A DNA stretch of 7,690 nt from an uncultured Clostridia bacterium (GTDB taxonomy: Bacteria > Bacillota > Clostridia > Christensenellales > UBA1242), in the NCBI GenBank assembly GCA_947631485.1, contig CANRLJ010000035.1:1-7690 (forward strand). The letters are read 5' to 3'. The position numbers were made by a program, and so were the translations under genes. This document shows, one piece after another, positions 1-5,988 of the stretch. Position 1 is the first letter of the stretch, and every line of letters begins with the position of its first letter. Below the pieces are notes generated by a model. The model was given only the letters and a program-made list of their open reading frames with translations, made no database searches and was not told the DNA's origin.

Positions 1-1
1 T

Positions 2-574
2 AAGGACGGCGAAAGATGCTGCCATTGTGGCGAAAAACTCACTTTAACAAGGGGAATTGAAATTGGAAACATCTTCCAACTTGGCACACGCTACACCAAG
101 GCAATGGGCATGAAGATAAACATGCCAGACGGAACGGCAAAAGAGCCAATCATGGGCTGCTACGGAATTGGCGTTGGAAGGTCGCTTGCAAGCATCATTG
201 AAGAAAAAGGAGATGATAAGGGGCTTGTTTGGCCAATGACAATCGCACCATGGCAAGTTCACCTTTGCCCACTGAGGATTGATGACGAAAATGTCAGGGC
301 GGTTGCTGAGGAGTTCTACAAACAGATGCAGGACAACGGCATCGAAGTGCTTTATGATGAAAGAAATGTCTCTGCCGGCATAAAACTGACTGACAGCGAA
401 CTTATGGGTGTGCCTATCAGAGTTGTGCTGAGCCCAAAGACCATTGCAAACGGCGAAGCAGAAGTCACAATGAGGGAAAGTGGCGACAAATTTTTCATAA
501 AATTGCCAGAGTTGATTTCTGAATTAAAGATTATCATCAAAGATGAAATAGACCAAATTATGTCAAAAATTTAA
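2..574 (+). CDS. proS: Prolyl-tRNA synthetase, C-terminal part (5' end outside window)
   Basis: This is the last 190 residues of a class II aminoacyl-tRNA synthetase that charges tRNA-Pro with proline in the cytoplasm. The reading frame is open from the window edge (base 1 belongs to a split codon) to TAA at 572-574. A CCHCG segment and RGIEIGNIFQLGTRY come first, as in bacterial ProRS just before the end of the catalytic core. Class II motif 3 follows at 155-181 (GCYGIGVGR, with the ATP-binding arginine). From about 236 the anticodon-binding domain begins (IAPWQVHLCPL, later YDERNVSAGIKLTDSELMGVP). The C-terminus runs into the stop without an extension. The N-terminal catalytic part, and any editing insertion, lie upstream and cannot be judged. 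The gene ends just before a strong hairpin terminator, so it is probably the last gene of its transcript. Family assignment is very secure. Confidence 0.97.
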   Translation, partial: KDGERCCHCGEKLTLTRGIEIGNIFQLGTRYTKAMGMKINMPDGTAKEPIMGCYGIGVGRSLASIIEEKGDDKGLVWPMTIAPWQVHLCPLRIDDENVRAVAEEFYKQMQDNGIEVLYDERNVSAGIKLTDSELMGVPIRVVLSPKTIANGEAEVTMRESGDKFFIKLPELISELKIIIKDEIDQIMSKI

Positions 575-576
575 TA

Positions 577-605
577 TTGACAAACCTCCGATATTATGGT
601 AAAAT
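577..605 (+). promoter_or_regulatory. Sigma-A-type promoter for the 923-residue protein gene
   Basis: TTGACA at 577-582 and TAAAAT at 600-605 are separated by 17 bp. A TG at 597-598 gives an extended -10. This is close to consensus. The predicted transcript start is near 611-613, giving a leader of about 20 nt that contains the SD site GGAGG (619-623) 9 nt before ATG 633. The promoter overlaps the proS terminator, and the -10 box lies at the apical loop of that hairpin. Not experimentally shown. Confidence 0.8.
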
Positions 606-632
606 CAATCCGTAAATTGGAGGTCTTTTTTT
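584..632 (+). terminator. Intrinsic terminator of proS, overlapping the next promoter and SD site
   Basis: ACCTCC (584-589) pairs with GGAGGT (619-624). The helix continues inward with 590-592 against 616-618, a bulged A593, and 594-599 against 610-615. The total is about 15 pairs, including G-U pairs, with a 10-nt loop at 600-609. C625 and seven T (626-632) follow, and the next start codon comes directly after. The 3' arm is also the SD site of the downstream gene. A transcript from proS can therefore both terminate here and hide that SD. A transcript from the promoter at 577-605 lacks the 5' arm and cannot fold this way. Confidence 0.75.
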
Positions 633-3404
633 ATGGCAAAAAAAGCACGCGTAAAAATAAACTACACAAAGAAGGATCTGTTGTCCTGGCAGGAGATTGA
701 AGAAATTTGTCAAGACAGCGAGATGCTCACTGCCTTTGTTGATGACTTTAAAACACTGTTTGAACAAAATTTCTATCTTTCAGACGAAGAAACAAGACAA
801 AACATATCTATGATTATCGCAAACTGCCCAGAAAACAAGATGGAGCAGGTTTCGTCTATTATTCAAAGTCTTGCCGACCTTGACAAAGACAAACAAAAGT
901 TTTTTGCGGACGAGAACGCACTTCTTGCACTTGTCTATCAGCCAAACATCTTCAAAGAACTTGGCGAAGAGCCAATTTCAGGCACAACAGAGCAAGAAAG
1001 AAAGCAAGAGGTTTTCAGAAGAATAGAAAATTTTACAGATGAACAAAAACAAAAGTTTTTGAAGAGGCTTTCTGAAATAAATGTTGAGCAAAGGCGACAA
1101 GAAGCACGCAAAATGGTCAAAAAAATCATTGACATTGCAGTGAACTCCGTCAGAAACGACCAAACCATCTTGCCAAGGGATTTCTATCCTATTCTTAAAC
1201 AGGCAAAGGTGCTTGGCATCGATCACACGGCGTGGGTGACAACAACAAACTTGAAGAAAATGCAAAACCCAAAGTTTAATGACTTGGTTTTTGGGCTTCT
1301 TGAAGAATATAAAAATCCATTTTATAAAGAAAATTCAGACGAGCCAAAGACATTTAAGCCTTTTATGCTTGAAGATTTGTCCACAATCTTGCAGGCATCA
1401 ACGCTTTTAAGTTTGTTCAGGGCAGATGGCGTTCAACCTTTAATAAACATCATTGGAAACGTTTTGAAGGAATATGAAGGCGCAAAATCTTCTGATTTGG
1501 TTGCAATTCTCAATACTTTTCCAACAATTTTGACGGTCAGCCCAAGAGTGATTGCTGAAAACATCGAAAAGTTTTCAAACAGATGCGTTGGAAGTGGCCG
1601 CATGACAAAATCTCAGTTTGCACAAGAGATTATTAAAAAGCCATCAATTTTGGTTTGTGACCCAGAAAAGATTGAAGAATTTGAAGAACTTTACAGCCTT
1701 GTTTCGCAGGACATCATCGACAAATATCATGTTGAGGTCGAGGATGATTATGTGAAAAAACAAGTTGAAAAAGTTTGCTATGACTTCAAACAGTTTGACA
1801 AGATAAACGGTTTGAAAGGTCAAAAAATTCAGCAGCTTGAAAAGGTTGGCGACGCTTTGGTTTCACAACTTGGTGCAAAAAATGCCCTTACTCTTATGGG
1901 GGATTTTAATGTCTTAAATGCAAACCCAGATTACATCACATACATCTTCAGCATGGCAAAATATGTTCAAGCAAAGGTAGGAAAAAGAGATAAAAACCTT
2001 GTCAAATATATTGCGGAAAACACTGCGCAATTCTTTGGAAGAACGGAAGATTCTGACCCAATAGCAAAGATGCAGACATTTTGGGAAGAGCATCCAAGAG
2101 AAAAGAAGGCAAGAACAATCGCAAGGCCAAAAATTGACAGCACCAAAGCGGCAGAATTGACAAAAATTGAGGATGTTGATTTGGCATACAAAAAATTGTC
2201 CAATGACGAGAGAAAAAGGGCTGATGCCACCGTTTTAGCTTTGATTGAGTTTGCTAAGAGTGAAGAAAAGAAAAAGACCTCTTTTGACAGAGCAAATCAG
2301 ATTTCTGACGAAAGAATTGAAGAGCTTATGCGCGAGGCGGAGGTTTCGTGTATCGACGAGGATGGTGCTCTTGTTGAGATTATGACAAGATTTAATGCCA
2401 TCTATGACGAGCAAAATGGTGAAGGAAGTGCGGAGAGGAACACGGGCATACAAGACTTCATACAAGGTTACAAACGCTTCAGAGCGGCGGTTGAAAGACT
2501 TGACCTTGACACGGTCAGTGAATTTGCCAAATGTCTGAAATCTTGCATAATATTTATGAACGATTTATGCCTCTATCAAACACACACACAAATTCCACCT
2601 GAAATTGAGCAAAAAATCCAATATATGGATGAACATAGGAGAGACGTCCTCAAGACAATTTCCATGATTTATGGCGAAATTGATGGTGATGGTGTCATAA
2701 ATCGTCAAATTAAGCATGTAAATGTGACTGGAGCGTCAAAGTATGCAAAGATGGACATTGCAACTTCAATCGTGCTTTCAAATATCATAAAATATGTTCA
2801 CACATACTTTCCAGACAGAAGTGAAATGATTTTGCCCGAGTCTTTGCTTGATGCATACTACGAAGAAGAGCCTTTTGAAACAAGATTTGTGCAGTTGTGC
2901 ACGGTGGGTTGGTCAGTTTATCAAAGTTTTTCAAATGCAGTCAGCGGCACACCATTGTCGAGGTTGGACAAGAAAATGTCTCTCGAGAATTTGAGTTTGA
3001 CCCCAAGAAAGGGCACAAGTTCTTTGCGTGCACATGAGGAGACTCTGCAAAATTTGAGGTCTTTTCTCACTTGGAGAGATATGACCGCAAAGATGGCACC
3101 AACTGTTGACGGACTAACTGACATAAAAAGGCGAGATTTTGTCTTTACAAATTTGATTAAAAACAGCATTGAGTTTTGCGTTGAAGACGGTTTTGTTGTT
3201 TATCAAACCTTTTTCCCATCAAAAAGGGATGCTGCACTCATGAGGTCGATTGCTCCATTGGAGGAACTGGGCGGCAGAGAGATCACACACTATTGCTCAA
3301 ACAAGGACAATGTGGAAGGCGCAGGTCTTCTGACAAGTGTGCGTGGCGACTATGTGAAATATCTTGTTGACAAAGACAAAAACCCTGGCGGTGACGGAAA
3401 ATAA
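633..3404 (+). CDS. Large soluble protein of unknown function (923 aa) with mTERF-like helical repeats
   Basis: I do not recognise this protein as a named family. ATG 633 is chosen because GGAGG (619-623) sits 9 nt upstream and a near-consensus promoter precedes it; the frame ends in TAA at 3402-3404. There is no signal peptide or membrane segment, so it is predicted cytoplasmic. The composition is helical and highly charged. Residues about 119-170 are rich in K, E, R and Q and could form a coiled coil. Residues about 289-445 contain repeats of the form PxxLxxxPxxI (TFPTILTVSPRVI, KKPSILVCDPEKI, and weaker FNVLNANPDYI), which resemble the mTERF motif of nucleic-acid-binding alpha-solenoids. 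Residues about 488-570 are charged, possibly a linker. A C-terminal region of about 250 residues (from about 670) has no motif I can name. Codon use and base composition look like the neighbours, which argues against recent transfer. The next gene follows after 37 nt with no terminator, so the two may be co-transcribed. Function is unknown; nucleic-acid binding is only a hypothesis. Confidence 0.9.
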   Translation: MAKKARVKINYTKKDLLSWQEIEEICQDSEMLTAFVDDFKTLFEQNFYLSDEETRQNISMIIANCPENKMEQVSSIIQSLADLDKDKQKFFADENALLALVYQPNIFKELGEEPISGTTEQERKQEVFRRIENFTDEQKQKFLKRLSEINVEQRRQEARKMVKKIIDIAVNSVRNDQTILPRDFYPILKQAKVLGIDHTAWVTTTNLKKMQNPKFNDLVFGLLEEYKNPFYKENSDEPKTFKPFMLEDLSTILQASTLLSLFRADGVQPLINIIGNVLKEYEGAKSSDLVAILNTFPTILTVSPRVIAENIEKFSNRCVGSGRMTKSQFAQEIIKKPSILVCDPEKIEEFEELYSLVSQDIIDKYHVEVEDDYVKKQVEKVCYDFKQFDKINGLKGQKIQQLEKVGDALVSQLGAKNALTLMGDFNVLNANPDYITYIFSMAKYVQAKVGKRDKNLVKYIAENTAQFFGRTEDSDPIAKMQTFWEEHPREKKARTIARPKIDSTKAAELTKIEDVDLAYKKLSNDERKRADATVLALIEFAKSEEKKKTSFDRANQISDERIEELMREAEVSCIDEDGALVEIMTRFNAIYDEQNGEGSAERNTGIQDFIQGYKRFRAAVERLDLDTVSEFAKCLKSCIIFMNDLCLYQTHTQIPPEIEQKIQYMDEHRRDVLKTISMIYGEIDGDGVINRQIKHVNVTGASKYAKMDIATSIVLSNIIKYVHTYFPDRSEMILPESLLDAYYEEEPFETRFVQLCTVGWSVYQSFSNAVSGTPLSRLDKKMSLENLSLTPRKGTSSLRAHEETLQNLRSFLTWRDMTAKMAPTVDGLTDIKRRDFVFTNLIKNSIEFCVEDGFVVYQTFFPSKRDAALMRSIAPLEELGGREITHYCSNKDNVEGAGLLTSVRGDYVKYLVDKDKNPGGDGK
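1497..1967 (+). repeat. Degenerate protein repeats resembling mTERF motifs, inside the 923-aa protein
   Basis: Three segments align by hand on an L-x3-P core. Residues 289-314 contain P297, L300 and P304. Residues 329-354 contain P337, L340 and P344. Residues 417-445 contain F425 in place of the first proline, L428 and P432. Each is preceded by a hydrophobic helix (LVAILNTF, FAQEIIKK, ALTLMGDF) and followed by I or V three residues after the second proline, then another amphipathic helix. That is the layout of mTERF repeats. Weaker candidates flank them at residues about 250-280 and 457-485. The 60-residue gap between the second and third copies means the array is not strictly regular. The match is by eye only. 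Confidence 0.45.
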
Positions 3405-3430
3405 AAATAATAACAGGACAAGTTTGAAAA

Positions 3431-3436
3431 TATAAT
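3431..3436 (+). promoter_or_regulatory. Candidate -10 box for the membrane-protein gene
   Basis: A perfect TATAAT lies 5 nt before ATG 3442 in an A+T-rich gap. No -35 hexamer is found at a suitable distance: the region around 3407-3414 is only A/T-rich, and there is no extended -10 TG. If functional, transcription would start at or next to the A of ATG and give a leaderless mRNA. Otherwise the downstream gene depends on read-through from the 923-aa gene. Confidence 0.3.
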
Positions 3437-3441
3437 AAAAC

Positions 3442-4008
3442 ATGAAGAAAAACAATCTGAGTTGGTCAATAAGAATTTTTGTGCTGTCAATCGCACTTTC
3501 GGTTGTTTTCAGTGTTTTGTCACAAAGTTTATTTCCAAACTTGCCTGTTTTTTTATCAATTTTCATAATCGTTTTGTTTATTGTTGTCAGTGTGGTGTTT
3601 GATATGCTTGGAATTGCCGTGACATCTCTTGACGCTGGCAGATTGCAACCCTTTGAAAACCAAAGAGGGCACAAAACGGCGGTTTATTTGTGTCAAAACA
3701 CAAACAAGGTCTCCTCGTTTTGCGGTGATGTTGTGGGTGACATTTGCGGCATTTTAAGCGGTGCTGGTGGCGTCAGTTTGGTTGTGAACATGCATCTGTA
3801 TAATTCAAATTTATATTTTATTGTCACATGTCTGGTCAGTTCGCTGATTGCAGGTTTGACAATCTTTGGCAAGGCCATAATGAAGGGCTATGCAGTGGAA
3901 AACTGCGTGCAGATTGTCATGTGGACATCAAGACTCTTTGAAACGACGCCGGTTGTGGCGGTTAAAAATATTTTGAATAAAATCAAAAAAAATAGAAAAA
4001 AGAGTTGA
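3442..4008 (+). CDS. Small integral membrane protein, CorB/DUF21-like
   Basis: This encodes a 188-residue membrane protein of unknown function. Hydrophobic segments lie at about 10-29, 34-58, 104-118 and 122-144, and a basic tail (KNILNKIKKNRKKS) follows. The segments FDMLGIAVTSLDAGR (53-67) and VSSFCGDVVGDICGILSG (90-107) match, from memory, a family of short clostridial membrane proteins often annotated as CorB/DUF21-like. Those resemble the membrane domain of CNNM/CorB Mg2+ efflux proteins without the cytosolic CBS and CorC domains. Transport has not been shown by anything in the sequence. ATG 3442 is the first possible start, since a TAA in frame lies at 3436-3438. No SD sequence is at a normal distance (AGGA at 3415-3418 is too far). 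The stop codon TGA (4006-4008) overlaps the -35 box of the infC promoter. The gene probably shares a transcript with the upstream 923-aa gene. Confidence 0.85.
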   Translation: MKKNNLSWSIRIFVLSIALSVVFSVLSQSLFPNLPVFLSIFIIVLFIVVSVVFDMLGIAVTSLDAGRLQPFENQRGHKTAVYLCQNTNKVSSFCGDVVGDICGILSGAGGVSLVVNMHLYNSNLYFIVTCLVSSLIAGLTIFGKAIMKGYAVENCVQIVMWTSRLFETTPVVAVKNILNKIKKNRKKS

Positions 4009-4034
4009 CACAGCAAATGGGTTTGTGTTAATAT
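4005..4034 (+). promoter_or_regulatory. Promoter of the infC-rpmI-rplT operon
   Basis: TTGACA at 4005-4010 overlaps the stop codon of the preceding gene. The -10 is TAATAT at 4029-4034 with an 18-bp spacer and an upstream TG (4026-4027), making it an extended -10. An alternative reading, TTAATA at 4028-4033, gives a 17-bp spacer. The predicted start is near 4040, so the infC mRNA carries a leader of roughly 135 nt. Confidence 0.8.
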
Positions 4035-4040
4035 ATGGCA

Positions 4041-4158
4041 GTAAGAAAGTAGAAGTTCCCTTCTCACCTCGCCGAATTCCGTTTTGGCTGGTCACAAATC
4101 TAAAAATTTTCTGAATTTTTATTTTTTGGTGGGGCTTCTTGTTCTGCCAAAATTTTTT
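4041..4158 (+). ncRNA. L20-type autoregulatory leader RNA upstream of infC
   Basis: Several alternative structures can be drawn. Hairpin 1 pairs AGAAG (4051-4055) with CTTCT (4060-4064). Hairpin 2 pairs ACC/GCC (4066-4068, 4071-4073) with GGC/GGT (4086-4088, 4090-4092). Hairpin 3 pairs AAAAATT (4102-4108) with AATTTTT (4114-4120). The 3' end is an intrinsic terminator (4124-4158). A competing long-range helix pairs CCTCGCCGAA (4067-4076) with TTTGGTGGGG (4125-4134): ten contiguous pairs including three G-U. It would destroy both hairpin 2 and the terminator. The position, and the motif GAAGTTCCCTTCTCACCT, fit the L20 leader of Firmicutes. There, L20 binding is known to cause premature termination of the infC operon in Bacillus subtilis. 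The family assignment is by context and memory, not by a covariance-model search. Confidence 0.8.
4124..4158 (+). terminator. Attenuator terminator in the infC leader
   Basis: TTTTGGTGGGGC (4124-4135) pairs with GTTCTGCCAAAA (4141-4152) as a continuous 12-pair helix with four G-U pairs and the loop TTCTT (4136-4140). Six T (4153-4158) follow. It lies 20 nt before the infC start and has no role as an end signal for a complete gene, so it is best read as a conditional terminator. Its 5' arm is the same segment used by the antiterminator with 4067-4076. Confidence 0.75.
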
Positions 4159-4161
4159 ATT

Positions 4162-4180
4162 AAAGGAGATTACGACAATT
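4162..4180 (+). promoter_or_regulatory. infC ribosome binding site and ATT start codon
   Basis: AAAGGAGAT (4162-4170) is a strong SD sequence. Nine nt separate its GGAG from ATT at 4178-4180, which opens the frame reading FKELLINDQI, exactly the conserved N-terminus of bacterial IF3. No ATG, GTG or TTG is available near this site. Non-standard AUU-type starts are well known for infC and let IF3 repress its own translation by discriminating against them. Confidence 0.88.
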
Positions 4181-4687
4181 TTTAAAGAACTTTTAATCAA
4201 CGACCAAATCACAGCAAAAGAGGTCAGGCTTATCGGAGAAAACGGAGAACAACTTGGCGTTTTGTCCAAGTCTGCGGCACAAGATGAAGCAGATAAAGCC
4301 GGGTTGGACCTTGTGCTTATGTCACCAAACGCTGTTCCACCAGTCTGCAAATTGATGGACTATGGCAAATATAAGTTTGACATGGTGAAAAAGGAAAAAG
4401 AAATTCGCAAAAATCAAAAAATAAGCGAAATCAAGGAAATCCAACTGTCAATGAGAATTGACGAATATCACATAAGTTTCAAACTGAAAAATGCCCAAAA
4501 GATTCTGCAAGATGGCGACAAAGTGAAGGTTTCACTTCGCATGAGAGGAAGAGAGCAGGCCTATTCAAAAAATGCTGTTGAAATTGTCAAAAAGTTTGTA
4601 AACGACTTGTCGGAATACGGCTTCATTGACAAAGAACCAATGATTATGGGCAAAAATGTATTTGTTGTAATCAACCCAAAAAAGTAA
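4178..4687 (+). CDS. infC: Translation initiation factor IF-3, ATT start
   Basis: IF3 binds the 30S subunit, prevents premature joining of the 50S subunit and checks start codon and initiator tRNA. With ATT 4178 as the start the product is 169 residues, normal for the family. The N-terminal domain (about 1-67) contains LLINDQITAKEVRLI, LDLVLMSPNAVPPVCK and MDYGKYKF. A lysine-rich linker follows at about 68-84 (VKKEKEIRKNQK). The C-terminal domain (about 85-169) contains KEIQLSMRIDEYH, GDKVKVSLRMRGRE and ends VFVVINPKK. A TTG at 4139 in the same frame would add 13 residues but lies inside the terminator hairpin and upstream of the SD, so it is not the start. Expression is probably controlled twice: by attenuation in the leader, and by IF3 acting on its own ATT start. 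It is the first gene of the infC-rpmI-rplT operon, and the rpmI SD begins at its stop codon. Confidence 0.96.
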   Translation: MFKELLINDQITAKEVRLIGENGEQLGVLSKSAAQDEADKAGLDLVLMSPNAVPPVCKLMDYGKYKFDMVKKEKEIRKNQKISEIKEIQLSMRIDEYHISFKLKNAQKILQDGDKVKVSLRMRGREQAYSKNAVEIVKKFVNDLSEYGFIDKEPMIMGKNVFVVINPKK

Positions 4688-4702
4688 AAGGAGAGAAATA
4701 AA

Positions 4703-4897
4703 ATGCCTAAACAAAAAACACACAGCGGAGCAAAGAAAAGATTTTCGCTCACAGCAACAGGAAAAGTTAAGTTTGCAAGACCAAACAAAGGTCATTTCCT
4801 TACTGTAAAAAACAAAAGTCGCAAGAGAAAACTCAGAAAAGGGTCATATATTGCTGGCAAAAACCAAGACAATATCAAGACACTTCTTTGCAAGTAA
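4703..4897 (+). CDS. rpmI: 50S ribosomal protein L35
   Basis: This encodes a 64-residue basic protein of the large ribosomal subunit (bL35). The N-terminus MPKQKTHSGAKKRFSLT and the segment HFLTVKNKSRKRKLRKG are hallmarks of the family, and the length is the usual one. AAAAGGAG (4686-4693) overlaps the infC stop and lies 9 nt before ATG 4703. The order infC-rpmI-rplT is conserved across bacteria. The C-terminal LLCK is slightly unusual only in having a cysteine. There is no separate promoter, so it is co-transcribed with infC and rplT. Confidence 0.97.
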   Translation: MPKQKTHSGAKKRFSLTATGKVKFARPNKGHFLTVKNKSRKRKLRKGSYIAGKNQDNIKTLLCK

Positions 4898-4911
4898 TTT
4901 AGGAGGGGAAA

Positions 4912-5259
4912 ATGAGAATTAAAAGAGGCGTAAACGCAGTAAAAAAGCGTAGAAAAATTTTAAAACAAGCCAAAGGTTATTTTGGTGCAAAGAGCAAACT
5001 CTACAGAACAGCCCGCGAACAAGTCATGAAGAGCGGCCAATATGCATATGTTGGCAGACACCTTAAGAAAAGAGACTTCCGTTCTCTTTGGATTACAAGA
5101 ATCAATGCTGCATGCCATCAAAACGACATTTCATACAGCAGATTTGTTGACGGCTTGAAGAAACAAAATGTCACATTAAACCGCAAGGTGCTTGCAGATA
5201 TGGCAGTTCGCGAACCAGATGCATTTGCCAAACTGGTTGAACTTGCAAAGAAGGCATAA
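4912..5259 (+). CDS. rplT: 50S ribosomal protein L20
   Basis: This is bL20 (115 residues), which binds 23S rRNA early in 50S assembly. The N-terminus [20 protein letters not shown] is the basic RNA-binding extension. [20 protein letters not shown] and [11 protein letters not shown] belong to the globular domain. The length matches the family. AGGAGG (4901-4906) lies 5 nt before ATG 4912. L20 is the likely repressor of the whole operon through the leader at 4041-4158, as known in Bacillus subtilis. Its stop codon TAA (5257-5259) shares one base with the start of the next gene (TAATG), suggesting translational coupling. Confidence 0.97.
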   Translation: MRIKRGVNAVKKRRKILKQAKGYFGAKSKLYRTAREQVMKSGQYAYVGRHLKKRDFRSLWITRINAACHQNDISYSRFVDGLKKQNVTLNRKVLADMAVREPDAFAKLVELAKKA

Positions 5260-5987
5260 TGCAACGCGCAAGCAAAAATTTGATAACAAACCTAAAGAAG
5301 CAAAAACAAGATAAGTCTTTGCTTTTTTTGGATAATGTCAAAATTATAAGAGACAGTCTGGCAAAGGGTGTAATTCAGCCAAAATATATTTTGACCTCTT
5401 TGGATGAAGTTGATATTGACACAAAAGGGGCAGAAATATTTAAGGCTGACCAAAAGTCTTTGGAACAACTTTCAGACACAAAAACACCACAAAAAGTATT
5501 ATGTATTGCATACTACCCACAACATGTTGTGTCTGTGCCAAAAACAAACTTTTTGGTGCTGGACAATCTGCAAGACCCGGGAAATGTTGGAACTCTCATC
5601 CGAACAGCAAAAGCCTGCGGTTTTGAATATGTATTTCTTGTGGACTGTGTCAGACTAAACAATCCAAAACTTGTCAGAAGTTCGGTTGGAGCGGTTTTTG
5701 ACAATCTTGTGTTTGAGATGTCAAAGACAGACTTTGTTCTGTTTGCAAAACAAAACGACCTAAAACTCATCTGCTGTGACATGAACGGCGAAAACATCTT
5801 TTCCTTCAAGGTGAAGGGTGTTGTTGGAGTGGTCGTTGGCAATGAAGGACAGGGAGTCAGCGAGGAGATGGCAAAACTTTGTTATAAGACTGTCAAAATT
5901 CCAATGGTGAAAGGCATTGAGAGTCTAAATGCCGGTGTCAGCGGGTCGATTGTGATGTATGAAATAAACAAAAATATGTTTTTGTAG
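5259..5987 (+). CDS. SpoU/TrmH-family RNA 2'-O-ribose methyltransferase
   Basis: This 242-residue SPOUT enzyme transfers a methyl group from S-adenosylmethionine to a ribose 2'-OH in RNA. An N-terminal substrate-binding domain spans about 5-90. The catalytic domain shows motif 1 at 101-121 (LDNLQDPGNVGTLIRTAKAC, with N109 and R115), KLVRSSVGAVF at 137-147, motif 2 at 193-200 (VGNEGQGV, with E196) and motif 3 at 214-226 (IPMVKGIESLNAG, with S222 and N224). These residues form the knotted AdoMet site. Motif 3 reads SLNAGVSGS where SLNVAVAAG is common. ATG 5259 overlaps the rplT stop by one base; AAGAAGG (5248-5254) inside rplT is a weak SD. Downstream of rplT, the closest known analogue is YsgA of Bacillus, reported as a 23S rRNA methyltransferase (RlmP). 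The exact target nucleotide here is inference, so no symbol is given. Confidence 0.93.
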   Translation: MQRASKNLITNLKKQKQDKSLLFLDNVKIIRDSLAKGVIQPKYILTSLDEVDIDTKGAEIFKADQKSLEQLSDTKTPQKVLCIAYYPQHVVSVPKTNFLVLDNLQDPGNVGTLIRTAKACGFEYVFLVDCVRLNNPKLVRSSVGAVFDNLVFEMSKTDFVLFAKQNDLKLICCDMNGENIFSFKVKGVVGVVVGNEGQGVSEEMAKLCYKTVKIPMVKGIESLNAGVSGSIVMYEINKNMFL

Positions 5988-5988
5988 C

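Noticed and set aside
2580..2591. Short CA dinucleotide run (CACACACACA)
   Set aside because: It is about five units long and encodes ordinary residues (THTQ) in frame. It is too short to suggest phase variation.
2682..2703. EF-hand or dockerin-like DGDG stretch (EIDGDGVINRQ) in the 923-aa protein
   Set aside because: Only one copy is present, and the remaining calcium ligands and the flanking helix pattern are not convincing. It is more likely a turn.
3424..3429. TTGAAA as a -35 box for the membrane-protein gene
   Set aside because: It is only 1 nt from TATAAT 3431, and no -10-like hexamer exists 16-18 bp downstream.
3297..3674. A 125-codon open frame on the minus strand across the 923-aa/membrane-protein junction
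   Set aside because: It overlaps both + strand genes. Its hydrophobic stretch simply mirrors the opposite membrane-protein codons.
4139..4177. TTG start for infC, extending IF3 by 13 residues
   Set aside because: It lies in the loop and 3' arm of the leader terminator and upstream of the strong SD at 4162-4170. The added residues (MFCQNFLLKEITT) do not resemble IF3, whereas ATT 4178 begins at the conserved N-terminus.
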